Assembly (NCBI GenBank): GCA_048213135.1
Contig: PS015078.1
Coordinates: 137,599-174,316 of the forward strand
Direction: 5' to 3'
DNA from: Reclinomonas americana ATCC 50394
Taxonomy: Eukaryota > Jakobida > Jakobea > Jakobida
DNA length: 36,718 bases
Part shown: one piece after another, positions 19,177 through 29,300 of the stretch
Layout of the letters: every line of letters starts with the position of its first letter
Numbering within the stretch: the stretch's first letter is position 1
Program-made: the position numbers and the translations under genes
The notes under the pieces: model-generated
What the model was told of the DNA's origin: nothing
Databases searched by the model: none
Seen by the model: only the letters and a program-made list of their open reading frames with translations

Positions 19177-21527
19177 TCGCAGTACTCGCGATCGCACCCT
19201 CTCCGAGTCTGCTCCTCCTCGCCGCCGCCGCGACGATGATGGCGATGACGAAGACGAGGAGGATGAGGAGATGGAGGAACGAGAGGATGGCGAGGTGGTC
19301 GATGAGGATGACGAGTCTCTGTCGGGCTCTGAGGGCGATGGCGATGACGAGGATGAGGAGGATGAGGAGGANNNNNNNNNNNNNNNNNNNNCTCGGGGAG
19401 TGATGGAGATGGGCCCTACGAGGGCAAGGGTGATCCCTCGATACGCGTCTGGTTACCTGCAGCTGGTGTGTGCTCCAGATGCTATCGCGGTTGGCTTCTG
19501 CTGTTGTACGTTGCTTACAATCTCTTGCAGGTCGCCGTCGACCCGATTCTAGATCGAAGACACCGGTACCGCGACCACGCTCACGCTCCGGTTCGAGCTC
19601 AGAGGACGGCAAGTTGGCTTCAGCTGCAGCCCCAGTGCCTGAGCGGAAGCAGTCACTGCGCAAGCGTCTCACGGCTGGCGATTCGCGTGGTGGCAAGCAC
19701 TCGGAGAAGCCGGCCGCTCTTCCCAGTGTGCGACGAAGCGACCGGCTGCACCCGTCGAAAAACGAGGAGCACGACTCGGATGTCGAAGTCGTCAGCAGCG
19801 ACGCGGAGTCGGAAGTCATGAACATCGACAGCGACGCGGAGCCGGAGGTCCCCAACCTCTCCGACACGAACACGAACGACGTCGATACGAGCGGCGATGT
19901 GCATGGGCATGAGGATGACGACGATGACGACGAGGATGAGGGCGATGACGACGAGGTTGAGGGCGCGCAGTCGTGGAACGTAGTGTCGGCGCCGTCAGCC
20001 ACACACACTGTGAACCATGGACAGGGAGCTGCTTCCGGTTCGCAGCCACAGTCGCAGCCGCAGTGGTCGACACTGCCGATAGGCGGACATGCCATTCCAC
20101 CACCGTCGACACCTCTCACCGGGTTGTCGAGTCTGACAGCGTCGACTCCCCTGATGAGTGGGCCCTCGTGTCCGTCTCCAGCCCCAGCCGCTGGTGGCTT
20201 CCGACCGTCGTCGCCAGTCTCGGTGTTGGCTTCTGCCGCCGCACTCGTTGGCAGTGCCTCCACTGCAGCTGCATCCAGCCAGGCTTCGACGACGGCAACT
20301 GCTGCTGGTGGTGCTTCCCGCCGTCAGTTTCCCGCCGAATCGGCAGTGCCGATGGACGTTTCCAGCACACCAGCTCCGCCGCCGCTGCCACAAGTACCAC
20401 CACCGCCACCACCACCACCACCACCACCACCACCACCACCGTCGCCGTTGCCGTTGACTCCGGTGGCAACAGCAGGAGGGAGTCGTTTTAGCGACGATCA
20501 AGACGGCGCTCACCACGTTGCCACCGCCACTGCCGCAGGAGTCGTCGGGTTGCCCTCGTCGTTGCCGATCTCGCTAGCAGCAGCAGCAGCAGCAGCAGCG
20601 GCCGCCGCCGCCGCCGCGGGCACAACGACCACAGTGACCACGACTGCCTCCAGCTCCGCGTCCCGGAGCTCCCCCTCCCTTGTCGTGCTGGGGAAGCGTG
20701 GAGCCGATGATGCCGACGATGAGCAGCAGCCGCTGAAGCGGCAATGCACCGAGGCCGCGCGGCCGCAGTACATTCGTGTGCGAGTGGCCAAGGAGGAACA
20801 CCCCGAGTGGCTGCGCACAGGCCTCCCGCCGATGGCGGAGGTGAAGCGCAAGTGCCCTGACCATCACAAGGTGCCGGTTGCTAAGAACGGCAACGCGGGA
20901 GGACTGGCGTACGATCTCTGCGGTCTAACAGACGCCGAGCGCGGGAGTGCGACGGTGTTTGCGGTCAGCAAAAGCCGCGATTCCGACACCAGCTCCACTG
21001 TTTTCCTGGGCGATTCGGCACCGCTGTACGCCAGCGCTCTGCAACGCCTGGCCGCCACGGGTGACAAAATCACCATTGTGATTGCCAATCCGGATCCGCG
21101 TGGCTGGGATGGCAGCGACGAGCGCGTGCGTTGCGCCATGTCGCAGCAGAGATCGCTTGCAGGTCCGGAGCTGGCGCTTACGGAGGTGTACGAGATGGCC
21201 CGCAAGGACATTCCCAGCGAGTATGGCCACCGTGAGTCATTTTCTCCGACCAACTTGTCTTCTTCTCTCGTCTCACGCGCATTCTGACTATTTGCAGGCG
21301 CCGACGGCGCCGTGCGAGTGATGTCGTGTGTACATGACAGCGCTGCGCTGAGACTGTTGATTCAGTCGTACATGGCAACGTCGTCGCACACGGTGTGGCT
21401 CCATCGCCGCCGCAGCAGCCCCATCCTCCTGTTTTCTGGCTACGAAACCGTGGACGAGGTGATGGCCTGCGTCGAGCATGAGCTGCAGCGGGGCGAGTGC
21501 TGCGTTTACGTGTGCCCTCGTAAGTAG
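19177..21527 (+). CDS. Acidic, low-complexity, nuclear-type protein with unrecognised C-terminal domain (5' end missing)
   Basis: Exons 19177-19465 (with a 20-N gap at 19372-19391), 19531-21231 and 21298-~21519; the simplest stop is TAG at 21525-21527, but a good GTAAGT donor at 21520 means it may continue. In order: Asp/Glu-rich block, Arg/Ser-rich segment, second acidic block (HEDDDDDDEDEGDDDEVEG), Ser/Thr/Pro-rich region, a run of 14 or so Pro (20392-20445), an Ala run (20575-20620), a basic pair GKRG...LKRQ like a bipartite nuclear signal, and then a folded-looking region of ~230 residues starting QYIRVRVAKEEHPEWLR, rich in alternating hydrophobics (KITIVIANPDPRGWD, DEVMACVEHELQRGECC). 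I do not recognise that domain. The composition suggests a chromatin or transcription protein. Confidence 0.75.
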
Positions 21528-22144
21528 CGAGTTGCCGGTGTGCCAACAGAGATGATTAGTGAAAAATGAGACAGTGATTGACCGGGTCGGTGACGTCGAC
21601 AAGTCCCGCACTTGCATTGGACAGGACGATTTTGCTCACGCACTTTGCCCATTCGTTGCCAAATATGGCTCACGGCTGCGGCACTGTGTTGAAGAAAAAC
21701 ATCACTATCGCTGCTGCCTGGGTGTGGCGGTGTATGGGGATATGGGGCGGAACTCCCCAGTATCGACCTCGATCTTTCATGTTGTGTACACACTCACCAC
21801 AGCGCGCCGCGCAGAGTCTCGCATGTTGGTTTGTTGTTGGATCCAGGGACATTCACCGTGGCATTTTGTTTGTGGTGCATTCGGGAATGAATTCACCTCA
21901 GAAGGGCGCTTGTGAGCGGTGGCAGACACAAAGCATATTTTGGGTGTGTCTTGTGCACTGGTGCCCCTGACAACAGCGACATGGGCAGCACGACGAAGGG
22001 TAGGCAATTCGACGCCGATCGAAGGAATTCGTAAAATTCGCTTTTTTCAAGAGCCGAGCCTTTTTTCTTTCAATTATTCTTTTCTTTCTCTCGCAGCGAG
22101 CAAAGAGCACCCCTATCTGACATTAATTCGAACCCACCTCTCTC
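21528..22144. other. Intergenic region, possible 3' exons of the acidic gene
   Basis: The segment at 21626-21730 after CATTGGACAG reads DDFAHALCPFVAKYGSRLRH in one frame and looks coding, but I cannot join it in phase. The part from about 22010 to 22095 is AT-rich and probably the promoter of the next gene. Nothing else is supported. Confidence 0.4.
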
Positions 22145-23199
22145 ATGACGAACTCTTCCCGTTCACCGTCCCAGAAGACAGCCGGCGCCAGTATTCAACA
22201 CGACGGCCCGTGCGGAGGTGAGCGACGGCCGGAGAGAGTGCGCAAGAGAGTGCGCATGTGTGTGAGTGTGAGAGTGTGTGTGAGTGTGATTACATCACTC
22301 TCTCTCGTGCATATAGCGTGCATGCACTGCTTCTTTGCCATTGCGCATGTACGGAAAATCGAAAGAGAGTCATTTCGCGCACAGAGAGGGCGAGAGAGAT
22401 AGGAACTCTTATTTTTCGCCATAGCCCACTATAGAGCACGTCCTCGGCCTGGCACACCCTTATCCGCGTGGGGCGAGCTTCCGTCGAATTGCCAAGTCTC
22501 GGAAAATTCATTGTCATGTAATTCGCAGATCCGGATCCGATTACGGCCTCTGCCTCTGACAACAACAGTGGACTGCGCGTGTCCGGCCACTTGGACGGTA
22601 CCATCAGGGCGATGTCTCGGGACCAAGTGCACCTGTGGACCATCGACATTGGCATCCACCCCTGCAACACCATCACATCGCTCGCCGTCGACGACAACGT
22701 CGGCGGGGTGCTCGTGGCAATCGGTACGGAGCATGGACTCGTGTACCTCGTACTGGTGGATAGCGCCAAAAACACCGTTCGGATCATCGCATGCGTTCAC
22801 GTGCGAGGCGGAAGCGCAGTCACAGCAGTTGCCGTCGGGGGCGATGTCGAGGCGTCCGCTGACCCGGATCCGGACGACCGCGACGAACCGGGACCGCTGT
22901 ACGTCCTCGCTGGCACCGCCAGCGGCGAGCTATGCGCATGGCGCCTCTGGTCTGGCCATGGGGATGACCGTGCAGATGCAGAGCCGGAGCTCGTCCACCA
23001 CAGCTCTGCGCATGAGCGAAACCCACGCGATGATTTCGATCCCGACGACCACGACAGCGTCAGCATCAACACGCTGGCAGTGGTCGGAGCAGGCGAAACA
23101 TTTATTTCGTTTCGCTATTCCAACGACGGCGTCAGCCATGGTCGCGTGTACACGTACATGGGCCCGGCCGTAATCGACCTCCCCGGCGACGGTGCGTGA
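22145..23199 (+). CDS. WD40-like beta-propeller protein (unassigned)
   Basis: Exons 22145-22217 and 22529-23199, joined in phase 1 (Asp). About 250 residues. Repeats of propeller type: GLRVSGHLDGTIRAMSRD then VHLWTIDIG; SLAVDDNVGGVLVAIGTEHG then VYLVLVD; VTAVAVGGDVEAS ... LYVLAGTASGELCAWRLW; NTLAVVGAGETFISFRYSND. Highly acidic loops (DPDPDDRDEPG) separate blades. Only three to four blades are visible, fewer than the usual seven, so exons may be missing; the stop TGA at 23197-23199 overlaps a possible GTGCGTGAG donor at 23191-23199. I cannot name the family. Confidence 0.7.
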
Positions 23200-23502
23200 G
23201 TGGTTCGCGCGCGCGACGGCTGGTTTTGTTGTGTTTTAGCCTCGCTGCAGCCGTTCCCTAATTTTCTGCAGTGCAAAGATATAATTGTTGATTCGAAATG
23301 CTGTTGCCCCATGCCTCCCTTCGCCTTGGCGACGGAAATGGAAGACAAGGAGAGAGGGTCCAGTATTTCAATATCGGCCATGCTGGCTCGGTATCATACC
23401 TCACCTCTCCCGCAGCTACCGCGACACGCAGACGACGTCAAGTAATTGCACAAGGAAAATTCAATGACATGCTCACAATACAGCGGCCAGATGCACCAGC
23501 GA

Positions 23503-23539
<37 letters not shown>

Positions 23540-23553
23540 TGCTGCGTCCACAA
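23200..23553. other. Spacer or downstream exon of the WD40-like gene, with (AC)n microsatellite
   Basis: Between two convergent genes. It holds a possible extra exon on the plus strand (from 23272 after TTTCTGCAG to a stop at 23445) that does not join in phase, and an (AC)n run at 23504-23535. Confidence 0.4.
23504..23535 (+). repeat. (AC)n dinucleotide microsatellite
   Basis: About 15 AC units near the 3' end of the zinc-domain gene. Confidence 0.9.
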
Positions 23554-23716
23554 TCACCACAAGTGCTCCCACAAGCTCTCTCCAGTGTGAGAGTACAACT
23601 TGAGCAACTCGTGAACCATCTCGTGATGGCGCTCACAGTAGCACCGATTGCATCGCGGACACACAACTTCGCCCACCTCGTTGCAGTGGCGGAACTGGCA
23701 GCACTTGGGCATTCGG
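23554..23716 (-). CDS. Last exon of the coiled-coil/zinc-module gene: second zinc module (part 3 of a split gene)
   Basis: Exon after CTGCACAG, stop TGA at 23554-23556. It encodes a compact zinc-type module, CCQFRHCNEVGEV, CPRCNRCYCERHHEMVH, ending GESLWEHLW. Cys/His spacing C-x4-C-x7-C-x2-C-x4-C-x2-H is like AN1 or B-box fingers. No coding sequence of the same gene continues on the minus strand across the gap; the exon before it is the plus-strand exon 25073-25211, which has the matching phase (TG + C = Cys) and a closely related zinc module. Confidence 0.75.
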
Positions 23717-23794
23717 CTGTGCAGCGAGGAGACATTGAGAGGATAATCACCAAACTCGTTCACACACGCTTCAGTGCGCGTCTCTCTCTCTCTC

Positions 23795-23970
23795 NNNNNN
23801 NNNNNNNNNNNNNNNNNNNNNNNNNNNNNNNNNNNNNNNNNNNNNNNNNNNNNNNNNNNNNNNNNNNNNNNNNNNNNNNNNNNNNNNNNNNNNNNNNNNN
23901 NNNNNNNNNNNNNNNNNNNNNNNNNNNNNNNNNNNNNNNNNNNNNNNNNNNNNNNNNNNNNNNNNNNNNN
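23795..23970. other. Assembly gap (176 N)
   Basis: Left flank ends in a (CT)n run (GA on the minus strand). The end of the neighbouring contig at 25238 is also a GA run, as expected if that contig is reversed. Confidence 0.99.
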
Positions 23971-25211
23971 TTGCGACGACCTGCGTCGTATCCGTCGGTG
24001 GCAGAGGCGGAGGTGGGCGAGGAGGTGGGCCGCGGCTCGCGACTGTCGGTGTCGGCTCTGGCGCCTGCGTCGGCCGATGTGCAGCTGCGCGCGTTGATTG
24101 AGGAGGCCAAGTCGCGTGAGCTGCTGCGGCGTGTGCATGAGGAGGAGGCGGAGTTGGCGGCTCGGCGGCAGGCGCGGTGGGAGTCGCATGAGGCGGTGGT
24201 TCGCGATGAGTTTGGTTTCACGCGTCGCAGCGATGGTGCTGCCGCCTCGACGTTTGTGTCGTCGGCGCGACCGCCGGTGCCGCAAACGGCGCAGGAGTTG
24301 TCGCATGTGCTGCGTGGGTACTATGAGAAGCAGCATGCCGCGCGTCAGCGGCTCATGGAACTGGCCGAGGAGGCTGTCATGCAGTCGGAACACTTGCTGA
24401 CGGAACCGGCGCCCGCTGTGGCGTTGGATGCGCGGCGCGAGTTGCGTGACTGCAGCTGTGTGTGTGATTCATATTACTGTCCACTCAATCATACCCGTGC
24501 AGGTCGGTTCTGTCAATGGGTGCACCTACTCCGACTGCGGCGGCGACGGCATCTCGGCGAGCATCGCGACCCCTGGCCTCGTCGGTTGGGCGCTCACCGG
24601 GCAGTGCGCCGAGTGTGCGTGAGCGATTATCGGCACTGGTGGCCATGTCATCGTCGGCCATTCCTCTGTCGTCGTCCACGGGCAGTCTGTCGTCGTCGTC
24701 GTCGCGCTTTGATCCGCTGCGAGTCACGGTGTCGTCGTCCAATCATGCCACGAGCGGCGTTGACACGCTGCGCCTGCGTGAGTGGCGACGCAAGGCCAGG
24801 GAGAAGCGAGCGGCGGAGCTGGGTATTGTGTCGCGCGAGGAGCAGGAGGCACGATTGGAGAGTTTGGAGCCGAGCTACGCAGACTTGAAGGCGGTCATGC
24901 GGCGGTTGCATTACAATCCGTTGACCCCGGACTGGAGGAAAAAGGGTTAGTAGGGGAGAGGAGGAGAAATGAGAGCAGAGTAATTTGTGGGTGTGGCGTG
25001 ACAGCAAGAGACAGGAGTGCGTGTTGCTTTTGAGGGCCTGTCGGTCGCACTCACGCGTGAAATGCTATGCAGTGGGTGTGTGCGATTTTGAGGACTGCAC
25101 CCTCGGCAGCGAGTACAAGTGCTCGTCGTGCGGCACGAGGGAATTCTGCGAACGGCACTTCCACATGTATCATGACTTGCTGGGACTGGAGGATCACACA
25201 GGAACAATGTG
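23971..25211 (+). CDS. Coiled-coil protein with first zinc module (part 2; contig apparently inverted)
   Basis: Exons 23971-24440, 24503-24945 and 25073-25211, in phase. The protein is helical and charged (ALIEEAKSRELLRRVHEEEA, GYYEKQHAARQRLMELAEEA), then Ser/Thr/Ala-rich, then helical again (LREWRRKAREKRAAELG), ending with a zinc-type module VCDFEDCTLGSEYKCSSCG, FCERHFHMYHDLLG. At 25211 the codon is interrupted by a strong GTGAGT donor; read through, it would stop at once (TGG TGA). The donor joins in phase to the minus-strand exon at 23716, and the coding start at 23971 continues the minus-strand exon 25259-25302. This orientation is therefore probably an assembly error. Confidence 0.8.
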
Positions 25212-25238
25212 GTGAGTGCTGTGTCAGAGAGAGAGAGA

Positions 25239-25258
25239 NNNNNNNNNNNNNNNNNNNN
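25239..25258. other. Assembly gap (20 N placeholder)
   Basis: Exactly 20 N, flanked left by a GA run of an intron and right by coding sequence on the minus strand; the two flanks do not fit each other. Confidence 0.99.
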
Positions 25259-25796
25259 TCGATGCTGCTGTTGCTGCTCAAGGGCAAGCTCACGCGCCGC
25301 CTCTGCATGAATGCATCGCGATCAACACTGCATTCTTCTTGTGAAAAATGCAACACTGCTTACCGCTGTCGTAGTGCTCATGATGATGGATGCCGCTTGA
25401 GTGGAAGCCCAGCTGATGCGCCGCCATGACATCGACCTCGGCCGGGAGCACTCGCCTGCATAAAGAGAAAAAAAAGGAGTCGGCATCCCCGTCGCCATGT
25501 CCACTCGCAACACGCAGCAGCCATCGATATGCACACACAGCACACACAGATGCAACTGCACACGCGCACACAGAAAGAGCGAGCGAGAGACACACAGAAG
25601 AACGAAGGAAACGAATGCATTTTTTCTTTTTTGTTTTGTTGACTTACCCCAGTGGCCTCACACGAATCGGTGATGTGGGCGGCTGCGGAGGCGATCCCAC
25701 ATGCGCCAGAGGCACATTGCTTGCGGTCGATGCCATTGAGAGAGCGAGCTGCGACGTGGACAAAGCACGCCCGTGACTCACCGCATCTGTCCACAT
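25259..25796 (-). CDS. N-terminal exons of the coiled-coil/zinc-module gene (part 1)
   Basis: Exons 25782-25796 (MWTDA), 25648-25748, 25364-25455 and 25259-25302, all in phase. The start at 25796 is chosen because the five-codon exon splices in frame to the next; otherwise the ATG at 25736 is used. The protein begins Pro-rich (VGSPPQPPTSPIRVRPLG), then VLPAEVDVMAAHQLGFHSSG with a His-rich HHHEHYD patch, and starts a coiled coil EAARELALEQQQQHR that is cut by the gap. Flipping the adjacent contig continues this coiled coil. Head to head with the SPEF2-like gene. Confidence 0.7.
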
Positions 25797-25846
25797 CCGT
25801 TATCTCCACCACCAGAGGAGACTTCACTCTCTCTCTTGTGTTAGAG
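25797..25846. promoter_or_regulatory. Very short divergent promoter, 50 bases
   Basis: Spacer between the ATG at 25796 (minus) and the SPEF2-like ATG at 25847 (plus); 110 bases if the 25736 start is used. Pyrimidine-rich, without a TATA box. Confidence 0.45.
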
Positions 25847-26292
25847 ATGAGTGCGATTCTGCTTTCGTGGATCAACGATGAGGTTGGTCTGTCACGGCGA
25901 GTGCAGAACTTTGAGCGGGATATGTCCAATGGGTATCTGCTCGGGGAACTGCTGTGTCACTATCGCGTGTTGCCGAGCTTGGAGGGCTTCACCGATGGCT
26001 TCCGCCCAGAGCAACAGGTGTGTGTGTGTGAGGGGAGAGGGAGAGAGAGAAAAGGGGGAAAGAGAGACTGAGAGAGAATGATGATGAAAGTGTGAGTCAG
26101 GCGTGCTGCAAGAAGACGCACACACACAGAGAACAGTGTTGCAGACGATGAGACTTGTCGAGCAAACGCCATCACTTCCTCATTCACTCANNNNNNNNNN
26201 NNNNNNNNNNNNNNNNNNNNNNNNNNNNNNNNNNNNNNNNNNNNNNNNNNNNNNNNNNNNNNNNNNNNNNNNNNNNNNNNNNNNNNNNNNNC

Positions 26293-26355
<63 letters not shown>

Positions 26356-29300
26356 GTCTCTTTTCTAATTTGCAGCCACCATGCATTCCGATGTACCACA
26401 CTTGTTGTTTTCTTGTCTCCTGTATTCTCAGTCCTCTTTCCTCGGGCTGATCCAGCTGTCTTCTCTCCGTGTCCTCTGAACCCCCTCCTCGATGTTCCTT
26501 TCTTTGTGTCTCAGACATCACACTTCTCTTTCCTTCTGCATGCACTCAACGATGATTCAGTTGTCTTCTCTCTATCGATGTTCCTTACTCCTTCCATCTC
26601 ATTCCAGTGATCGTTTGACACGCACTCCACACCGATCTTGTTGGCTCCCTCCTTCTCTTCTGGACCCCTCCTCTATATTGCAGCCTCGCAATCTCTTTCC
26701 ATGACATCAACTTAGTCCTCATTCCTCCGGCATGCATTCTACACCGTTCCTGTTGTCTCTCTTTGCCGGTGTCCCTTTATTCGCCTGTCTCAGAGATCGA
26801 CACGCACGGTACGAGGTCCTGTTATTTCTCTCCCTCTCGCCCTCTCTGCTGCTCATGCTCAGCGAGTTTCATCCTCTTTCGCTCTCCCTTCTCTTCCTTG
26901 CGTCGTCTTTTCTGCGCTCGTTTCCCCTTCCACCTTACCCCTTTCCCCCCTCTCCCTCCTTTCTCCCCTTCCCCCTTTCCCCCCTTTCCCTTTCCCTTTC
27001 CCCCTTTCCCCCCCTTTCCCTTTTCCCCTTTCCNNNNNNNNNNNNNNNNNNNNNNNNNNNNNNNNNNNNNNNNNNNNNNNNNNNNNNNNNNNNNNNNNNN
27101 NNNNNNNNNNNNNNNNNNNNNNNNNNNNNNNNNNNNNNNNNNNNNNNNNNNNNNNNNNNNNNNNNNNNNNNNNNNNNNNNNNNNNNNNNNNNNNNNNNNN
27201 NNNNNNNNNNNNNNNNNNNNNNNNNNNNNNNNNNNNNNNNNNNNNNNNNNNNNNNNNNNNNNNNNNNNNNNNNNNNNNNNNNNNNNNNNNNNNNNNNNNN
27301 NNNNNNNNNNNNNNNNNNNNNNNNNNNNNNNNNNNNNNNNNNNNNNNNNNNNNNNNNNNNNNNNNNNNNNNNNNNNNNNNNNNNNNNNNNNNNNNNNNNN
27401 NNNNNNNNNNNNNNNNNNNNNNNNNNNNNNNNNNNNNNNNNNNNNNNNNNNNNNNNNNNNNNNNNNNNNNNNNNNNNNNNNNNNNNNNNNNNNNNNNNNN
27501 NNNNNNNNNNNNNNNNNNNNNNNNNNNNNNNNNNNNNNNNNNNNNNNNNNNNNNNNNNNNNNNNNNNNNNNNNNNNNNNNNNNNNNNNNNNNNNNNNNNN
27601 NNNNNNNNNNNNNNNNNNNNNNNNNNNNNNNNNNNNNNNNNNNNNNNNNNNNNNNNNNNNNNNNNNNNNNNNNNNNNNNNNNNNNNNNNNNNNNNNNNNN
27701 NNNNNNNNNNNNNNNNNNNNNNNNNNNNNNNGATTGAGGAGAAGAAGCTGGAGGACGCGTTGATTGCCAAGATCCTCAAGCAATCGGAGGAGGAGAAGCG
27801 CATGGCAGCTGAACTGCAGCGTGTCAAGGACCTCGAGGCACAGGTGCGGGAGAACCGCATCGATCGTGAGCGAGCGTATCAGCAGCGACGCGAATTGGAG
27901 CGTGCACAGGCCGAGGTGCGCGCCAAGCAGTCTGCTGAGCGCGAGAAGGAGGAATACTGGCGCAAGGTTTGCCATTTTCTTTCAATGCAGTTCGACTACC
28001 AACGGGATCGTGACACTGCGCATCACCACAGACACAAGCGGAACGACAGGCGTACGAGCAGCTGACTGCTGAGCGCAAGTCGCGGAAGCGACAACAGCGC
28101 GTCGCCGACTGCAGTGCCATTGTGGATGATCTCATCTCCCTGACCTCGGTGGTGTGCGTGCACCGCGAGGCCACGGGTGGTGAACCGCTGCCGCCTCACG
28201 ACTGGGACGACTTGATGCGTCTCTTTGTCAAGAGCCTCCCACTGGAAGAGGCCATGGTGTGTGGGGGAAAGGAACTACTGTTTGTGAGGGAGAGTCGCAC
28301 TCGTTTCTTCTCTCCCCAGCTCTCTTTCTATGCCCTCTCTCCGTTCCTGGCACTTCTCACACAAAATATTTCTCTTTCACTTTCGTTTTATCATCTCTCT
28401 CATTCTCCTGTTCTCCTCTTTTCCTGTCTCTCTTGTCCTCCCTGCTGTCTCTTTCCCTCTCTCGCTTTCCCCCTCTCACTTCCTCTCTATTCCACCCACT
28501 CACAGGAGGTCCCGGAGGCCGGCTCGGCAACCAGCCCATCGGGCAGTGCCGCCGCCGACAACCCATCCAGTGCCGCACCGACGTCTCCGCAAGAGTCGGC
28601 AGTGCACAAGCTGCTCGACGATGCCGACATGCTGGACTACTTGCATCGGCGCGCCGAGTGGAATCCTGCCATTCTGTTGCGTCTCTGCTCACTTTCTTCC
28701 TCTATTCCTTCTGTCTCTCACTCGCTCTTTCCAATCATCAGCATGCAAGGAGTCGCGGCAGAGGAACGCGCAGGCTCTCCGAGTGGCTCGCGGCCTGGCA
28801 GTGCCGCATCCGGCGAACCGCTCGATCCCAGCGTGCAGTGCTTGGGCGACATTCTGACTGTGATTGAGGATGCTGCCGGCCGCGTGAAGCTGGACGCCTG
28901 GAGCAGTGGTCTGCTGCACCGACAGGGAGCGTCGGTGGCCAACCGCCAGCTGCGCTTCATTCTCGTTGGACCGCCAGGCAGTGGAAAGAAGACTGTGGCA
29001 CAGGCCATGGCGTCGCGCTTCCACCTGACTACCATTCAGTTGACCGAGCTCATTACGGCTGCTGTTGACGCCGCATCCAAGCCACCGAGGTTTGCGTGAG
29101 TGCAACGTTGTTCCCGTGGACACTCGATGCTCACGTCCTATCGTCTACGCAGTGCCCAGGAGTTGGAGGACGGTGAGCTGAGTGCTGCCGCTCAGTTGCG
29201 CAAGATTGGCGAAGCTGTGCGCCGCGATCTGGGGCGCGGGCGTGAAGTCAGCACAGAAATGTGCGTTCGTCTGGTGGAACACTACGTCGAGTATTCGCTG

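Larger units (their letters stand above)
26018..27731 (+). other. Long pyrimidine-rich intron region of the SPEF2-like gene, with two gaps
   Basis: Between the CH-domain exon and the coiled-coil exon. A possible small exon starts at 26145 after GTTGCAG and runs into the gap 26191-26291. Contig 26292-27033 is almost wholly C/T-rich, with no supported exon; the rest of the CH domain and part of the coiled coil must lie in the gaps (27034-27731). The orientation of that contig cannot be checked. Confidence 0.6.

Noticed and set aside
18626-20263. 545-codon minus-strand open frame opposite the acidic protein
   Set aside because: Contains two N-gaps and low-complexity complement of Asp/Glu and Pro codons; the plus strand has coherent exons.
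23554-23716. A stand-alone small zinc-finger gene on the minus strand
   Set aside because: The segment has an acceptor but no start, and its phase and domain match the exon ending at 25211.
26732-27763. Long plus- and minus-strand open frames across 26732-27975
   Set aside because: Most of their length is N or C/T repeat (poly Ser/Leu or Glu/Arg), so the openness means nothing.
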